Shown: in pieces, positions 24,681-34,595 of the stretch | How the letters are laid out: each line of letters begins with the position of its first letter | Position numbering within the stretch: the first letter of the stretch is position 1 | Assembly (NCBI GenBank): GCA_019114005.1 | Contig: DXGH01000006.1 | Coordinates: 1 to 57,793, forward strand | Reading direction: 5' to 3' | From: Candidatus Acetatifactor stercoripullorum | GTDB taxonomy: Bacteria > Bacillota > Clostridia > Lachnospirales > Lachnospiraceae | Length of the DNA: 57,793 bases | Notes under the pieces: generated by a model | Told to the model about the DNA's origin: nothing | The model's database searches: none | Seen by the model: the letters and a program-made list of their open reading frames with translations, nothing else | Program-made: the position numbers and the translations under genes

Positions 24681-27248
24681 ATGAAAGTAATAGAAAAAAT
24701 ATTTGGCACTCACAGCGCAAGGGAGCTGAAGCGCATTATGCCTCTGGTGGACAAAATAGAAGAGCTTCGTCCCTCCATGCAGGCTCTCTCCGATGAAGAG
24801 CTTCGGGGAAAAACCGAGGAATATAAGAAACGGCTGGCCGGAGGAGAGACGCTGGACGATCTTCTGCCGGAGGCCTTTGCAACGGTCAGAGAGGCAGCAA
24901 AGCGGGTGCTGAACATGGAGCATTACCGGGTGCAGCTCATCGGCGGTATCATTCTGCATCAGGGCCGCATTGCCGAGATGCGTACAGGTGAGGGAAAAAC
25001 GCTGGTATCCACGCTGCCTGCCTATCTGAACGCTCTGGAGGGCAAAGGGGTGCAGGTGGTCACTGTAAACGACTATCTGGCCAAGCGTGACGCGGAGTGG
25101 ATGGGCCAGGTGCATGAGTTTCTGGGCTTAAAGGTGGGAGTTGTGTTAAACAGCATGACCTCCGAGGAGAGACAGGCGGCCTATGCCTGTGATATCACCT
25201 ATGTGACCAACAATGAGCTGGGCTTTGACTATCTGAGAGATAACATGGTGATCTATAAGGAGCAGCTGGTTTTGCGGGGCCTGCACTATGCCATTATCGA
25301 CGAGGTGGACTCCGTGCTCATTGACGAGGCCAGAACGCCGCTTATCATTTCCGGACAAAGCGGCAAGTCTACAGCTCTTTACGAAATGTGCGATCTGCTG
25401 GCAAGGCAGATGCACAGGGGCGAGGATATGCACGAGCTGACGAAAATGGACGCCATCATGGGTGTGGTTCAGGAGGAGACGGGAGATTTTATCGTTAATG
25501 AAAAGGATAAGGTCATCAACCTGACGGCTGCTGGCGTGGAGAAGGTAGAGCGCTTTTTCCACATTGATAACTTTGCCGACCCGGAAAACCTGGAAATCCA
25601 GCACAATATCATTCTGGCGCTGCGGGCTCACAATCTTATGTTCCGGGATCAGGACTATGTGGTAAAGGACGACCAGGTGCTGATCGTAGATGAGTTTACA
25701 GGGCGTATCATGCCGGGACGCCGTTATTCCGACGGCCTGCACCAGGCTATCGAGGCAAAGGAGCATGTGAAGGTAAAGAGAGAGAGCAAGACCCTTGCAT
25801 CCATCACCTTCCAGAATTTCTTTAATTTATTTGAGAAAAAATGCGGCATGACAGGTACTGCACTTACCGAGGAAAACGAGTTCCGTGAAATTTACGGCAT
25901 GGATGTGGTGGAGATTCCCACCAATAAGCCTGTGATCCGGAAGGATCTGCAGGACGCGGTATACAAGACTAAGGCGGAAAAGCTCCATGCTATCATAAAT
26001 GCGGTGGAGGAGGCCCACGCCAAGGGACAGCCTGTGCTGGTGGGCACCATCACCATCGAGGCCAGCGAGGAGATCAGCCGCCTGCTCACCAAAAAGGGCA
26101 TTCAGCACAAGGTTTTGAACGCAAAATTCCATGAGCTGGAGGCTGAGATCGTGGCGGATGCCGGAATTCACGGGGCGGTGACCATCGCCACAAATATGGC
26201 CGGACGAGGTACGGATATTAAGCTGGACGAGGAGGCCAGGGCGGCCGGGGGTCTTAAGATCATCGGCACAGAGCGCCACGAATCCAGGCGTATTGACAAT
26301 CAGCTGCGCGGACGAAGCGGACGTCAGGGAGACCCCGGAGAGAGCAAATTTTATATTTCCCTGCAGGATGATCTGATGCGTCTGTTTGGCTCCGAGCGTC
26401 TCATCAATATGTTTAACGCCCTGGGCATTCCGGAAGGGCAGGAAATCGAGCATAAGGCGCTGACAAATGCCATTGAGTCCGCTCAGAAAAAGATCGAGAA
26501 TAATAACTTTGGCATCCGTAAAAACCTGCTTGAGTATGACAGAGTCATGAGCGAGCAGAGGGAGATCATCTACGAGGAGCGCCGCCGGGTGTTAAACGGC
26601 GAGAGCATGCGGGATGTGATTTACAAGATGATAACGGACATCACGGAAAACTGTGTGGATATCTGTATCAATGACGACGCGGAGGCAGCAGAGTGGGATC
26701 TTAACGAGCTGAACACCTTGCTGATCCCCACCATTCCCTTGCAGCCTGTGACGCTGGAGAGAATCCAAAAGCCGAAGAAAAACAGCTTAAAGCAGCAGCT
26801 GAAGGAAGAGGCGGTGAAGCTTTACGAGAGCAAGGAAGCGGAGTTTCCTGAGCCGGAGGCCATCAGGGAGCTGGAGCGCGTCATCCTGTTAAAGGTGATA
26901 GACCGCAAATGGATGGATCATATCGACGACATGGAGCAGCTGCGCCAGGGCATTGGACTTCAGGCCTATGGACAGAGAGACCCTCTTGTGGAATACAAGA
27001 TGAGCGGCTATGAAATGTTTGATGAAATGACCCAGAATATCAGGGAGGAGACTGTCAGACTTCTGTTCCATATTAAGATAGAGCAGAAGGTGGAAAGGGA
27101 GCAGGTGGCTAAGGTTACCGGCACCAACAAGGATGACAGCGCGCCAAAGGGACCTGTAAAGCGGGCCAACGCCAAGGTGTATCCCAATGATCCCTGCCCC
27201 TGCGGCAGCGGAAAGAAATATAAGCAGTGCTGTGGGCGTAAGGCCTAA
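24681..27248 (+). CDS. secA: Preprotein translocase ATPase SecA
   Basis: An 855-residue motor that drives secretory proteins through SecYEG. Walker A is MRTGEGKT (Lys106) and Walker B is [15 protein letters not shown]. The preprotein cross-linking region and second nucleotide-binding fold ([40 protein letters not shown]) follow. The C-terminal zinc finger [15 protein letters not shown] is complete, so the protein can bind SecB-like partners or ribosomes. The length is typical for Firmicutes. The gene has its own promoter and lies 38 bases upstream of prfB, the common arrangement. Confidence 0.97.
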   Translation: MKVIEKIFGTHSARELKRIMPLVDKIEELRPSMQALSDEELRGKTEEYKKRLAGGETLDDLLPEAFATVREAAKRVLNMEHYRVQLIGGIILHQGRIAEMRTGEGKTLVSTLPAYLNALEGKGVQVVTVNDYLAKRDAEWMGQVHEFLGLKVGVVLNSMTSEERQAAYACDITYVTNNELGFDYLRDNMVIYKEQLVLRGLHYAIIDEVDSVLIDEARTPLIISGQSGKSTALYEMCDLLARQMHRGEDMHELTKMDAIMGVVQEETGDFIVNEKDKVINLTAAGVEKVERFFHIDNFADPENLEIQHNIILALRAHNLMFRDQDYVVKDDQVLIVDEFTGRIMPGRRYSDGLHQAIEAKEHVKVKRESKTLASITFQNFFNLFEKKCGMTGTALTEENEFREIYGMDVVEIPTNKPVIRKDLQDAVYKTKAEKLHAIINAVEEAHAKGQPVLVGTITIEASEEISRLLTKKGIQHKVLNAKFHELEAEIVADAGIHGAVTIATNMAGRGTDIKLDEEARAAGGLKIIGTERHESRRIDNQLRGRSGRQGDPGESKFYISLQDDLMRLFGSERLINMFNALGIPEGQEIEHKALTNAIESAQKKIENNNFGIRKNLLEYDRVMSEQREIIYEERRRVLNGESMRDVIYKMITDITENCVDICINDDAEAAEWDLNELNTLLIPTIPLQPVTLERIQKPKKNSLKQQLKEEAVKLYESKEAEFPEPEAIRELERVILLKVIDRKWMDHIDDMEQLRQGIGLQAYGQRDPLVEYKMSGYEMFDEMTQNIREETVRLLFHIKIEQKVEREQVAKVTGTNKDDSAPKGPVKRANAKVYPNDPCPCGSGKKYKQCCGRKA

Positions 27249-27286
27249 AAGCAGCAAAAAATAAAAATGGAAAGAGGTGACGTGAA

Positions 27287-28397
27287 ATGGTTGAATTAGA
27301 CAACATGAAATCAGAAATTCTGTCCTATGAAACTCCATTAGCGGAAGTGAGGGATTCACTTTGACCTGGCTAACAAGTCAAAGCGGATCGAAGAGCTGGA
27401 AATGGAGATGGAGGCTCCCGGATTTTGGGATGACCCGGACCGTTCCAACAAGCAGATGAAGGAACTGAAAAATTTAAAGGACACCGTTGAGCAGTACAAT
27501 AAGCTCTCCACCCAGTACGAGGATATCCTCACCTTAATCGAGCTGGGGTATGAGGAGAACGACCAGGAGATGGTGCAGGAAATCCGGGGCGAGCTGGATG
27601 AGTTTATAAACGAGCTGGAGGCGCTGCGCATTGATACCCTTCTGTCGGGAGAGTACGACAAATGCAACGCGATCCTGAAGCTGAATGCCGGAGCAGGCGG
27701 TACGGAAAGCTGTGACTGGTGCGGCATGCTTTACCGTATGTATACCAGATGGGCGGAGCGGAAGGGCTTTTCCGTTGAGGTGCTGGACTATCTGGACGGA
27801 GACGAGGCGGGCATCAAGTCGGTGACCTTTCAGGTCAACGGGGTGAATGCCTACGGCTATTTGAAGTCCGAGAAGGGTGTGCACCGCCTGGTGCGCATAT
27901 CCCCCTTTAACGCCCAGGGAAAACGACAGACTTCCTTTGTTTCTCTGGATGTTATGCCTGAGCTGGAGGAAAATCTGGATGTGGAGATCGACGAAAAGGA
28001 TCTGCGTATCGATACCTATCGAAGCAGCGGTGCAGGAGGACAGCATATCAACAAGACCTCCTCGGCCGTGCGTATCACACACATTCCCACAGGCACGGTG
28101 GTACAGTGCCAGAATGAAAGAAGCCAATTCCAGAACAAGGATAAGGCTATGCAGATGCTGAAGGCAAAGCTGTATCTGTTAAAGAAGGAAGCCAACGTGG
28201 AAAAGCTTTCAGATATCAGAGGAGAAGTAAAAGAGATTGGATGGGGAAATCAAATTCGTTCTTATGTGCTGCAGCCCTATACGATGGTGAAGGACCACAG
28301 GACGGAAGTGGAGACCGGAAATGTGGACGCTGTGCTGGACGGCAATCTGGACCCCTTTATCAATGGTTATTTGAAATGGATTAGCGTAAAGTGCTAA
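27287..28397 (+). CDS. prfB: Peptide chain release factor 2, programmed +1 frameshift
   Basis: RF2 (369 residues after the shift) releases chains at UGA and UAA. Translation starts at ATG 27287 (AGAGGTGA upstream) and reads 25 codons to an in-frame TGA at 27362-27364 in the context CTT-TGA-C. An internal Shine-Dalgarno-like AGGG (27350-27353) precedes it at the known spacing. Skipping one T resumes at GAC 27363 and reads DLANKSKRIEELE onward. The RF2 stop-recognition tripeptide SPF (RISPFN) and the catalytic GGQ (GAGGQHINK) are present. The shift lets RF2 autoregulate its level. The AGGG is weaker than the AGGGGG of E. coli. Confidence 0.96.
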
Positions 28398-28406
28398 TCC
28401 ATTTTT
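28376..28406 (+). terminator. Terminator overlapping prfB stop codon
   Basis: ATGGATTAGC (28376-28385) pairs with GCTAATCCAT (28393-28402), followed by Ts to 28406. The TAA stop of prfB (28395-28397) lies in the right arm, so the last codons double as terminator stem. Confidence 0.85.
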
Positions 28407-28451
28407 CTGAGTGCGCCTTATGAGCACGTGTCTGACAGGGGATTTTCTTAA

Positions 28452-28480
28452 TTGTCTCTGGCAGTGTGCTATGTTAAAAT
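28452..28480 (+). promoter_or_regulatory. Promoter of glucosyltransferase-family gene
   Basis: TTGTCT (28452-28457), a 17-bp spacer, TAAAAT (28475-28480). It gives a leader of about 40 bases ending in GGAGG before a TTG start. Confidence 0.65.
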
Positions 28481-28527
28481 ACTGAATATGAGATGATGCA
28501 CGTAAATTCCACGGAGGTATTTTAGGT

Positions 28528-30213
28528 TTGAAAAAAATTTTCAGCGAGGCGGGAGAGATCATAAAGAATAAAATATATCTGACCGCCCTTTTGATTACGA
28601 CAATATGCAGTTATGGTTTTGCGATTACCCATCCCAGCATCGGCATTGATGATACTGCCATGGAGCTCTATCTTGAGGAAGGGCTGAATGTGGAGGTGGG
28701 AAGATGGGTGCTGTATATACTAAATAAATTTCTCAATCTTTCTAAGTTTTCCCCCTTTATAACGGAGTTGCTGGGAGCAGCCTTTCTGATGGCCGCCGCT
28801 ATTTTATTCTGTGTGCTTTTGAACCGCATCATGGGGAAAAGACTGGGAACTGCTGCGTATATCATCTTTTCCTGTTTGTTTGTATCCAATCCCATTATCA
28901 GCTTTGATTTCATATACTATTTGCACAATGGCGTGGGAATGGGGTACATATTTACTGCGCTGGCGCTGCTCTTTTATTATGAAGGTCTGACGCGGGAAGG
29001 CAGGGGAAAAATAAAATCCTTGGTGGCCAGTCTGCTTTTTATCTGGACGGCGGCGGGATGCTATGAATCCTTTCTTGTGCTGTATATTTTGGGGATTTTG
29101 GTTATTCTGTTTTTTTCTATCAGGGATCAAAAATCGAAATATTTTATGATAAGTCTGGCGCTGGGGGCTGCTATTGTGGTGTGCGTCATGATACTGAGAA
29201 GCGCTATGCAGGCACTATTGACAGTGGTGTTCCATATTTATACGACAGACTCTGTGATCGGCCTGCACAGTATGCAGGGTATGCTTAGGCTATTTGGAAG
29301 CAAGGAAGGATTGCAGGAGCTTTTTATGCTGGCAAAGCGGTTTTGGGTAGTTTATCATGTAAATGCCATTGTTTATCTTCCTATCACGGGCTATGAGCTG
29401 GCATGCTGGGTGTTTGGCATATATGCCGTTTCCGCGGCTGTTAGGAAAAAGAATTTATGGTATTTGCTATTGTTTTTGGGAATGCTTTTTACGCCTTTTC
29501 TGCTCACAATTATAGAGGCCAAGGTCACGTTTTATCGTTCATGCCAGTATATGCCCTTTTTCACCGCAGTGGGCATGGTGCTGCTGTATGAAGCGTTCCC
29601 AAACGGAAAGATTTCTGTTGGGAAAATTTCTATTGGAAAAATTTCCATTGGGAAATACAAAAAATACTGGCGTTTTGCAATATCCGCTGTGGCATTTGTT
29701 TTTATTTATAATCAGGCCACACAGCTCAACGATAACTTTTACATGGATTACAGGGAGTACCAGCTCACAAAGGAGACGCTTTTAGAGGTGGCATATGATG
29801 TGGAGCGGCAATACGGAAATGACATTCCGGTGGTCTTTGTGGGGCAGTATGATATTCCCTATGAATTTATTAAGGATTTCTATGTTTCCTATGATTCATG
29901 GCAGTATAAATTGATATCTATGATAACGGATGTAGTGGATGTGCATTTAAAAGAAAAATACTGGCAGCCCCAGGGGTACTGTTTTATCGGAGAAGCGAAT
30001 CTCCCCATGATACGTTGGGCATTTGATGCCTTTGACGGAACGAATAGGGAAATGATCCGATTTCTGGAGATGCATGGACACAGCTTTACCACCCTGACGG
30101 ATGCGGAAGAATATACAGAGATTAGAAACACCTTTGGAAGCTTGAATATGCCGCGGTACCCGCAGGAGGGTTCGATTGTCATGCAGGATGGATATGTAGT
30201 TGTGAATTTTTAA
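28528..30213 (+). CDS. GtrII-like membrane glucosyltransferase
   Basis: A 561-residue polytopic membrane protein of the Glucos_trans_II type. The signature near the N-terminus (YGFAITHPSIGIDDTAMELY, VGRWVLY) carries the acidic pair expected in the GT-C active site. About nine to ten membrane segments follow, then a soluble C-terminal part of about 170 residues. Relatives add glucose to O-antigen or cell-wall glycans from a lipid-linked donor. The start is TTG at 28528, with GGAGG at 28513-28517. A threefold 15-bp repeat encodes GKIS(V/I) around residues 360-375. Confidence 0.82.
   Translation: MKKIFSEAGEIIKNKIYLTALLITTICSYGFAITHPSIGIDDTAMELYLEEGLNVEVGRWVLYILNKFLNLSKFSPFITELLGAAFLMAAAILFCVLLNRIMGKRLGTAAYIIFSCLFVSNPIISFDFIYYLHNGVGMGYIFTALALLFYYEGLTREGRGKIKSLVASLLFIWTAAGCYESFLVLYILGILVILFFSIRDQKSKYFMISLALGAAIVVCVMILRSAMQALLTVVFHIYTTDSVIGLHSMQGMLRLFGSKEGLQELFMLAKRFWVVYHVNAIVYLPITGYELACWVFGIYAVSAAVRKKNLWYLLLFLGMLFTPFLLTIIEAKVTFYRSCQYMPFFTAVGMVLLYEAFPNGKISVGKISIGKISIGKYKKYWRFAISAVAFVFIYNQATQLNDNFYMDYREYQLTKETLLEVAYDVERQYGNDIPVVFVGQYDIPYEFIKDFYVSYDSWQYKLISMITDVVDVHLKEKYWQPQGYCFIGEANLPMIRWAFDAFDGTNREMIRFLEMHGHSFTTLTDAEEYTEIRNTFGSLNMPRYPQEGSIVMQDGYVVVNF
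29605..29649 (+). repeat. Three 15-bp tandem repeats within the GtrII-like gene
   Basis: Units of GGAAAGATTTCTGTT, GGGAAAATTTCTATT and GGAAAAATTTCCATT run in frame and encode GKISV-GKISI-GKISI between the last membrane segments. Unit gain or loss would keep the frame, so length variation among strains is possible. Confidence 0.85.
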
Positions 30214-30989
30214 CTGCTGGTATCCTGTTTCTGTGGCGCGGGATTCATAAGGTCCAGGAAAAACACCGCAGACGTCATATTCATATAGGGAACCAGCCAC
30301 AGGTAGCCGATGCCAAAGGAGAGCAGACACAGAAACATAAGAGGAAGAAAGCTGATCTGCACATAAAACAGCCTGCCCTTATGTCCCCGCATGATCTGCA
30401 GACTTAATTTCAGGGCCTCCTTAGCGCTTCTTTCCGGAAAATCAAGCATCAGATAAAAGGCCTGGGAGAGACCAAGGGAAAGGGGAACATAGATAACAAG
30501 TCCGATTCCCAGGGCCAGAAGAGAAAATCCCAGCCAGGAAAGCTCCCAGGTATTCTGAAAATGATCCAGAAGCATCTGATAGGGTGTAAGACATACAGTG
30601 TCTAAAAGCACCATTGCGGCAGAAACCCCCAGAGCCTTGTTTGACTGGGTCCGAAAGCCGTAAAAGAGATTGCTTACGGTGCAGGGCTGCCCACAGGCCA
30701 GATTCAAAAAAAACAGGGAAAGTCCAAGCTGCAGCACACCGATTACGATGGAGGCTGCCGTGGAAATCAAAAAGAACACCACCTGTAAGCCCATTACCAC
30801 GGAAAACTGTCCCGTCATGGCATAGGCTGCGGAGCTTGTCATGGAGGCGATCATAGAGATTGCAAGGGATGCACAAAAAGGAATCAGACCGCTTAAAAAG
30901 GTGATTAAGATGGCCTTTGGGTAGGCTCCGGTCAGTTTATCCTTGGCAGTATTTTTCAGCTTTGCACTAGTTTTATATTGCTTGCTCAT
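30210..30989 (-). CDS. DUF975-family membrane protein
   Basis: A 259-residue integral membrane protein of the DUF975 family. It has a basic N-terminus (SAKLKNTAKDKLTGAYPKAILITFL) and about six hydrophobic segments, some glycine- and alanine-rich. The function of the family is unknown. AGGAG precedes the ATG. Its stop codon overlaps the stop of the convergent GtrII-like gene by three bases, leaving no room for a terminator. It may belong to the minus-strand unit starting at 31999. Confidence 0.88.
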   Translation of the reverse strand: MSKQYKTSAKLKNTAKDKLTGAYPKAILITFLSGLIPFCASLAISMIASMTSSAAYAMTGQFSVVMGLQVVFFLISTAASIVIGVLQLGLSLFFLNLACGQPCTVSNLFYGFRTQSNKALGVSAAMVLLDTVCLTPYQMLLDHFQNTWELSWLGFSLLALGIGLVIYVPLSLGLSQAFYLMLDFPERSAKEALKLSLQIMRGHKGRLFYVQISFLPLMFLCLLSFGIGYLWLVPYMNMTSAVFFLDLMNPAPQKQDTSS

Positions 30990-31065
30990 TGTCTGGCTCC
31001 TGTTGCTGTATGATATAGTCAGGTGACTGCGAGGCGGCCTGCTCCAAGGCAGACCTCGTAATTAC

Positions 31066-31536
31066 CTATACGGCATAATCCGCGTGCATGCCGCTGTATC
31101 GGATGCGGTCTGCCGTCTTAAGGTCCTGCTGGTAAGGATTTTCTTCGTTATAATATTTGATCTGTGTATTTGTGGTGCCTCCGGACACGTAGGAGCGCCC
31201 GCATTCAGGGCAGATATCCATGTGTATGGAGACGGTGGCGGAGATGACTTTTCCGTTTCCCAAAGAGGCCTTGGAGTAAGCGTTTGCCACATGCTCCTGC
31301 TCGTGCGCCCTCACGGCAGCAGGAGCCGCCTGAGGTGAAATATGGGAAGGCGTCTTGAAGGATACCATTTCATCAGAGCCGTCCTTATATTTGCGGTTTT
31401 TACAGGTCTGGCATTCTTCGCCGGTGCCCTCCTGGGCCTGGGAGTTTACGCCGTAAACGCTGCCGGTTTTTTGAAAACCGCCCATTTGGCTAAAGTCCCC
31501 GATCTTGTTGAAACCATCAATCCTCAAATCGGACAT
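31066..31536 (-). CDS. SprA-related putative metalloprotease
   Basis: A 156-residue protein of the SprA-related family. A CQTCKNRKYKDGSDE zinc-type motif lies near residues 40-55. The HExxH signature is in RAHEQEHVANAYSKA, and a second CPEC pair follows in MDICPECGRSYVSGG. The HExxH suggests zinc peptidase activity, though none has been shown for the group. There is no signal peptide. GGAGG precedes the ATG. It follows a DUF4190-like membrane protein gene by 22 bases in the same direction. Confidence 0.85.
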   Translation of the reverse strand: MSDLRIDGFNKIGDFSQMGGFQKTGSVYGVNSQAQEGTGEECQTCKNRKYKDGSDEMVSFKTPSHISPQAAPAAVRAHEQEHVANAYSKASLGNGKVISATVSIHMDICPECGRSYVSGGTTNTQIKYYNEENPYQQDLKTADRIRYSGMHADYAV

Positions 31537-31558
31537 AACATACGCCTCCTTTTCTTAG

Positions 31559-31999
31559 CTACTCTTCAAAAGTGACACCATAATATTCTTCCATAAAGGT
31601 TTCAAAGTCCATGCCGAACATCTGCTGGTACATCACATTCATCTGGCTGCGGAAAGCCTCGTCATTTAACCGGGCAGGCAGGGTGGCAAAGGTAAAGATA
31701 ATCATTGCTATGCCGGAAGCCATCCCAATGCAGGAAAGCCAGATGCCGGCCCGGCATTCCGGCTTCATTTTTTTGCCGGCCCGATAGGTCAGAACTGCAA
31801 ACAAAACACCCAGAGCGCCGATGGGGATGGAAAAAATCCCGGTGCAGGCGGCGGTGATAGAGATGAGTCCGCAGATAAAAGAAGCATATTCAAAGCCTCG
31901 TCCCTTATAGGGGCTGTGGGTGGGCTGATTGTAGTAGCTGCTGTTGGAAGCATTACTGTTCCAACGATCCCAGCCGTCTTGATTTTGGTCGTAAGCCAT
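31559..31999 (-). CDS. DUF4190-like small membrane protein
   Basis: A 146-residue protein. It has a polar Asn/Gln/Tyr-rich cytoplasmic N-terminus, then two closely spaced hydrophobic hairpins (EYASFICGLISITAACTG, GIWLSCIGMASGIAMIIF) of the DUF4190 type separated by a short basic loop (RAGKKMKPEC). The C-terminus is acidic. The family is of unknown role and often flanks secretion or stress genes. It is the first gene of a probable minus-strand unit with the SprA-related gene. Confidence 0.78.
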   Translation of the reverse strand: MAYDQNQDGWDRWNSNASNSSYYNQPTHSPYKGRGFEYASFICGLISITAACTGIFSIPIGALGVLFAVLTYRAGKKMKPECRAGIWLSCIGMASGIAMIIFTFATLPARLNDEAFRSQMNVMYQQMFGMDFETFMEEYYGVTFEE

Positions 32000-32053
32000 A
32001 TCCGAAACCTGCCTTTCTTAAGTCTCGTTCCCTTATACTCTAACATTTTTTAC

Positions 32054-32082
32054 TGGATTAATCAATTGTTTTCCATTATAAT
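32054..32082 (+). promoter_or_regulatory. Promoter of tex
   Basis: TGGATT (32054-32059), a 17-bp spacer and a perfect TATAAT (32077-32082), about 57 bp before tex. The weak -35 box suggests moderate strength. Confidence 0.6.
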
Positions 32083-32138
32083 AAACGGTAGCCTGAAAGT
32101 CTTAAAAAGGATTAAAAAAAGGCGGAGGAAGGAACGCT

Positions 32139-34526
32139 ATGGATATTTTACTGAAATTGAAGGAAGAGCTAAAGGTTGAGAAATGGCAGGTGGAGGCAGC
32201 CGTAAAGCTGATTGATGAGGGGAACACCATTCCCTTTATTTCGCGTTACCGCAAGGAGGCCACAGGCTCCTTAAATGACGAGCAGTTGAGAAACCTGCAT
32301 GAAAGGCTTATTTACCTGAGAAATTTGGAGGAAAAGAAGGAGCAGGTATTAGGCAGCATAGAGGAACAGGGCAAGCTTACAAAGGAGCTTGAGGAAAAAA
32401 TCCTGGCGGCCCAGACACTGGTTGAGGTGGAGGATTTGTACCGCCCATACCGTCCAAAGAGAAAAACAAGAGCCAGCATTGCCATGGAGAAAGGGCTGGA
32501 GGGTCTGGCAGAATTTATTCTGGCTCAGAGCACGGACAGCCCCTTAGAGGAGGAGGCGTTTAAATATGTTTCCCAGGAAAAGGAAGTGGCGGACGCTGCG
32601 GAAGCGCTCCAGGGAGCGAAGGATATTATTGCAGAGCGCATTTCCGATGAGGCGGATTATCGATTGTATATTCGAAACATCACCACTCAGGAAGGCGTTG
32701 TGAAAAGCGTCGCAAAAGATGAAAAGGCTCAGAGTGTCTACGAAATGTATTATGATTTTGAAGAGCCTGTGAGGAAGATTGCAGGTCACAGAGTGCTTGC
32801 CCTGAATCGGGGAGAGGCGGAAAAAGTATTGACTATAAAAGTCATTGCTCCTGTGGAGCGCATTCTTCAGTATTTGGAAAAAAAGACCATCACTTCTGAC
32901 AATGCTTATACCACGCCTGTGCTTAAGGAGGTCATAAAGGACAGCTACGACAGATTGATAGCGCCCGCCATTGAAAGAGAGATACGTAATGAATTGACGG
33001 AAAAGGCAGAGGATGGAGCCATTGCTGTGTTTGGAAAGAATCTGGAGCAGCTGCTTTTGCAGCCGCCCATTGCGGGAAAGGTGGTGCTGGGATGGGACCC
33101 CGCCTTCCGCACGGGCTGCAAGCTGGCAGTGGTGGACCCTACGGGAAAGGTTCTGGATACCAAGGTCATATATCCCACTGCGCCCCAGAATAAAGTGGAG
33201 GAGGCAAAGGCTGAGCTGAAGCGTCTGATTAAAAAGTATAATGTGGATTTGATTTCTGTGGGAAACGGAACCGCCTCCAGGGAGTCGGAGCAGGTCATTG
33301 TGGAGCTGATCCGGGAGCTGGACAGACCCCTTCAGTATGTGATCGTCAATGAGGCGGGAGCCTCCGTCTATTCCGCAAGCAAGCTGGCCTCGGAGGAATT
33401 CCCTAATTTTGACGTGGGACAGCGCAGTGCGGCCTCCATCGCGAGACGTCTGCAGGACCCGTTGGCCGAACTGGTCAAAATTGATCCCAAGTCCATCGGG
33501 GTAGGGCAGTATCAGCATGACATGAACCAGAAAAAGCTGAGCGATGCTTTAAATGGTGTGGTGGAGGACAGTGTAAACAGAGTGGGTGTGGATCTGAACA
33601 CGGCATCGGCCTCTCTTTTAGAGTATGTTTCGGGAATCAGCAAGACCATTGCCAAAAATATTGTGGATTATCGGGAGAGCAACGGACGCTTTACCAACAG
33701 AAAGCAGCTTTTAAAGGTGGCAAAGCTTGGCCCCAAGGCCTTTGAGCAGTGTGCCGGCTTTTTGAGGATTACGGACGGAGACAATCCTTTAGACGCCACC
33801 AGCGTTCATCCTGAGTCCTATGAGGCGGCCATGAAGCTGCTTGACAAGCTTCACATGACCATGGAGGATGTAAAAGAAGCACAGAAAAAAGCGGCGCAAA
33901 AGCCCCAGGGCAAAAAGACGCCCGAAAAAGCAAAAGAGGAAGCGAAGGACAGACGCCAGGGCAGAAAAACAGGCTCCATCCAGGTGCGGAACACCAACAC
34001 CGCTATGGGAAAGGCTCTTGCAGCGGCTATGGCGGGCATGACTGCACAGGGAGGAGACAAAACCCATCAGTCCCAGGACCTTAAGGCCCGTCAGGAAACT
34101 GAAAACAGCCGGGTATCCGGCCTGGAGAGACGCATCCGGGACAAAAAGCTGCTGGCCCAGGAACTGGGAATCGGAGAGATTACCCTGACGGACATTCTAA
34201 AGGAGCTGGAAAAGCCCGCAAGAGACCCCAGAGAGAATATGCCGGGGCCCATTCTCAGAAGTGATGTGCTGGATATGAAGGACTTAAAGCCTGGAATGAT
34301 TTTAAAGGGTACTGTGCGCAACGTGATTGATTTTGGCGTATTTGTGGACATCGGCGTTCATCAGGACGGGCTGGTGCATATTTCACAGATTACAGACCGC
34401 TATATCAAGCATCCTTTAGAGGCGGTCAGTGTGGGAGATATTGTGGAGGTACAGGTGCTTGACGTGGATGTGCCCAAAAAACGAATTTCTCTTACGATGA
34501 AATGCAAACCTGTCAAGGGCAGTTGA
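32139..34526 (+). CDS. tex: Tex-family RNA-binding transcription accessory protein
   Basis: A 795-residue nucleic-acid-binding protein. Domains in order: helical Tex N-terminus (IPFISRYRKEATGSLND), YqgF-like RNase H fold (VLGWDPAFRTGCKLAVVD), helix-hairpin-helix pair (VGVDLNTASASLLEYVSGISKTIA, LLKVAKLGPKAFEQCAGFLRI) and a C-terminal S1 domain (GMILKGTVRNVIDFGVFVDIG). A Lys/Gln/Ala-rich insertion of about 80 residues (KKAAQKPQGKKTPEKA) splits the region before S1 and makes the protein longer than the common 720-780 residues. Tex proteins affect transcription and stress tolerance. The stop codon lies inside the -35 box of the riboflavin unit. Confidence 0.95.
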   Translation: MDILLKLKEELKVEKWQVEAAVKLIDEGNTIPFISRYRKEATGSLNDEQLRNLHERLIYLRNLEEKKEQVLGSIEEQGKLTKELEEKILAAQTLVEVEDLYRPYRPKRKTRASIAMEKGLEGLAEFILAQSTDSPLEEEAFKYVSQEKEVADAAEALQGAKDIIAERISDEADYRLYIRNITTQEGVVKSVAKDEKAQSVYEMYYDFEEPVRKIAGHRVLALNRGEAEKVLTIKVIAPVERILQYLEKKTITSDNAYTTPVLKEVIKDSYDRLIAPAIEREIRNELTEKAEDGAIAVFGKNLEQLLLQPPIAGKVVLGWDPAFRTGCKLAVVDPTGKVLDTKVIYPTAPQNKVEEAKAELKRLIKKYNVDLISVGNGTASRESEQVIVELIRELDRPLQYVIVNEAGASVYSASKLASEEFPNFDVGQRSAASIARRLQDPLAELVKIDPKSIGVGQYQHDMNQKKLSDALNGVVEDSVNRVGVDLNTASASLLEYVSGISKTIAKNIVDYRESNGRFTNRKQLLKVAKLGPKAFEQCAGFLRITDGDNPLDATSVHPESYEAAMKLLDKLHMTMEDVKEAQKKAAQKPQGKKTPEKAKEEAKDRRQGRKTGSIQVRNTNTAMGKALAAAMAGMTAQGGDKTHQSQDLKARQETENSRVSGLERRIRDKKLLAQELGIGEITLTDILKELEKPARDPRENMPGPILRSDVLDMKDLKPGMILKGTVRNVIDFGVFVDIGVHQDGLVHISQITDRYIKHPLEAVSVGDIVEVQVLDVDVPKKRISLTMKCKPVKGS

Positions 34527-34551
34527 CAATTTTCGAACAAAGGAGTAATAT
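34523..34551 (+). promoter_or_regulatory. Promoter of the FMN riboswitch/ribU unit
   Basis: TTGACA (34523-34528), a 17-bp spacer, TAATAT (34546-34551), nearly consensus. The -35 box contains the TGA stop of tex. Transcription should start near 34558, just before a perfect 8-bp hairpin (GGCGTCCT/AGGACGCC, 34563-34584) that caps the 5' end. Confidence 0.85.
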
Positions 34552-34595
34552 GCTTTACAGATGGCGTCCTCCATTCAGGACGCCCCATAAGAAAA

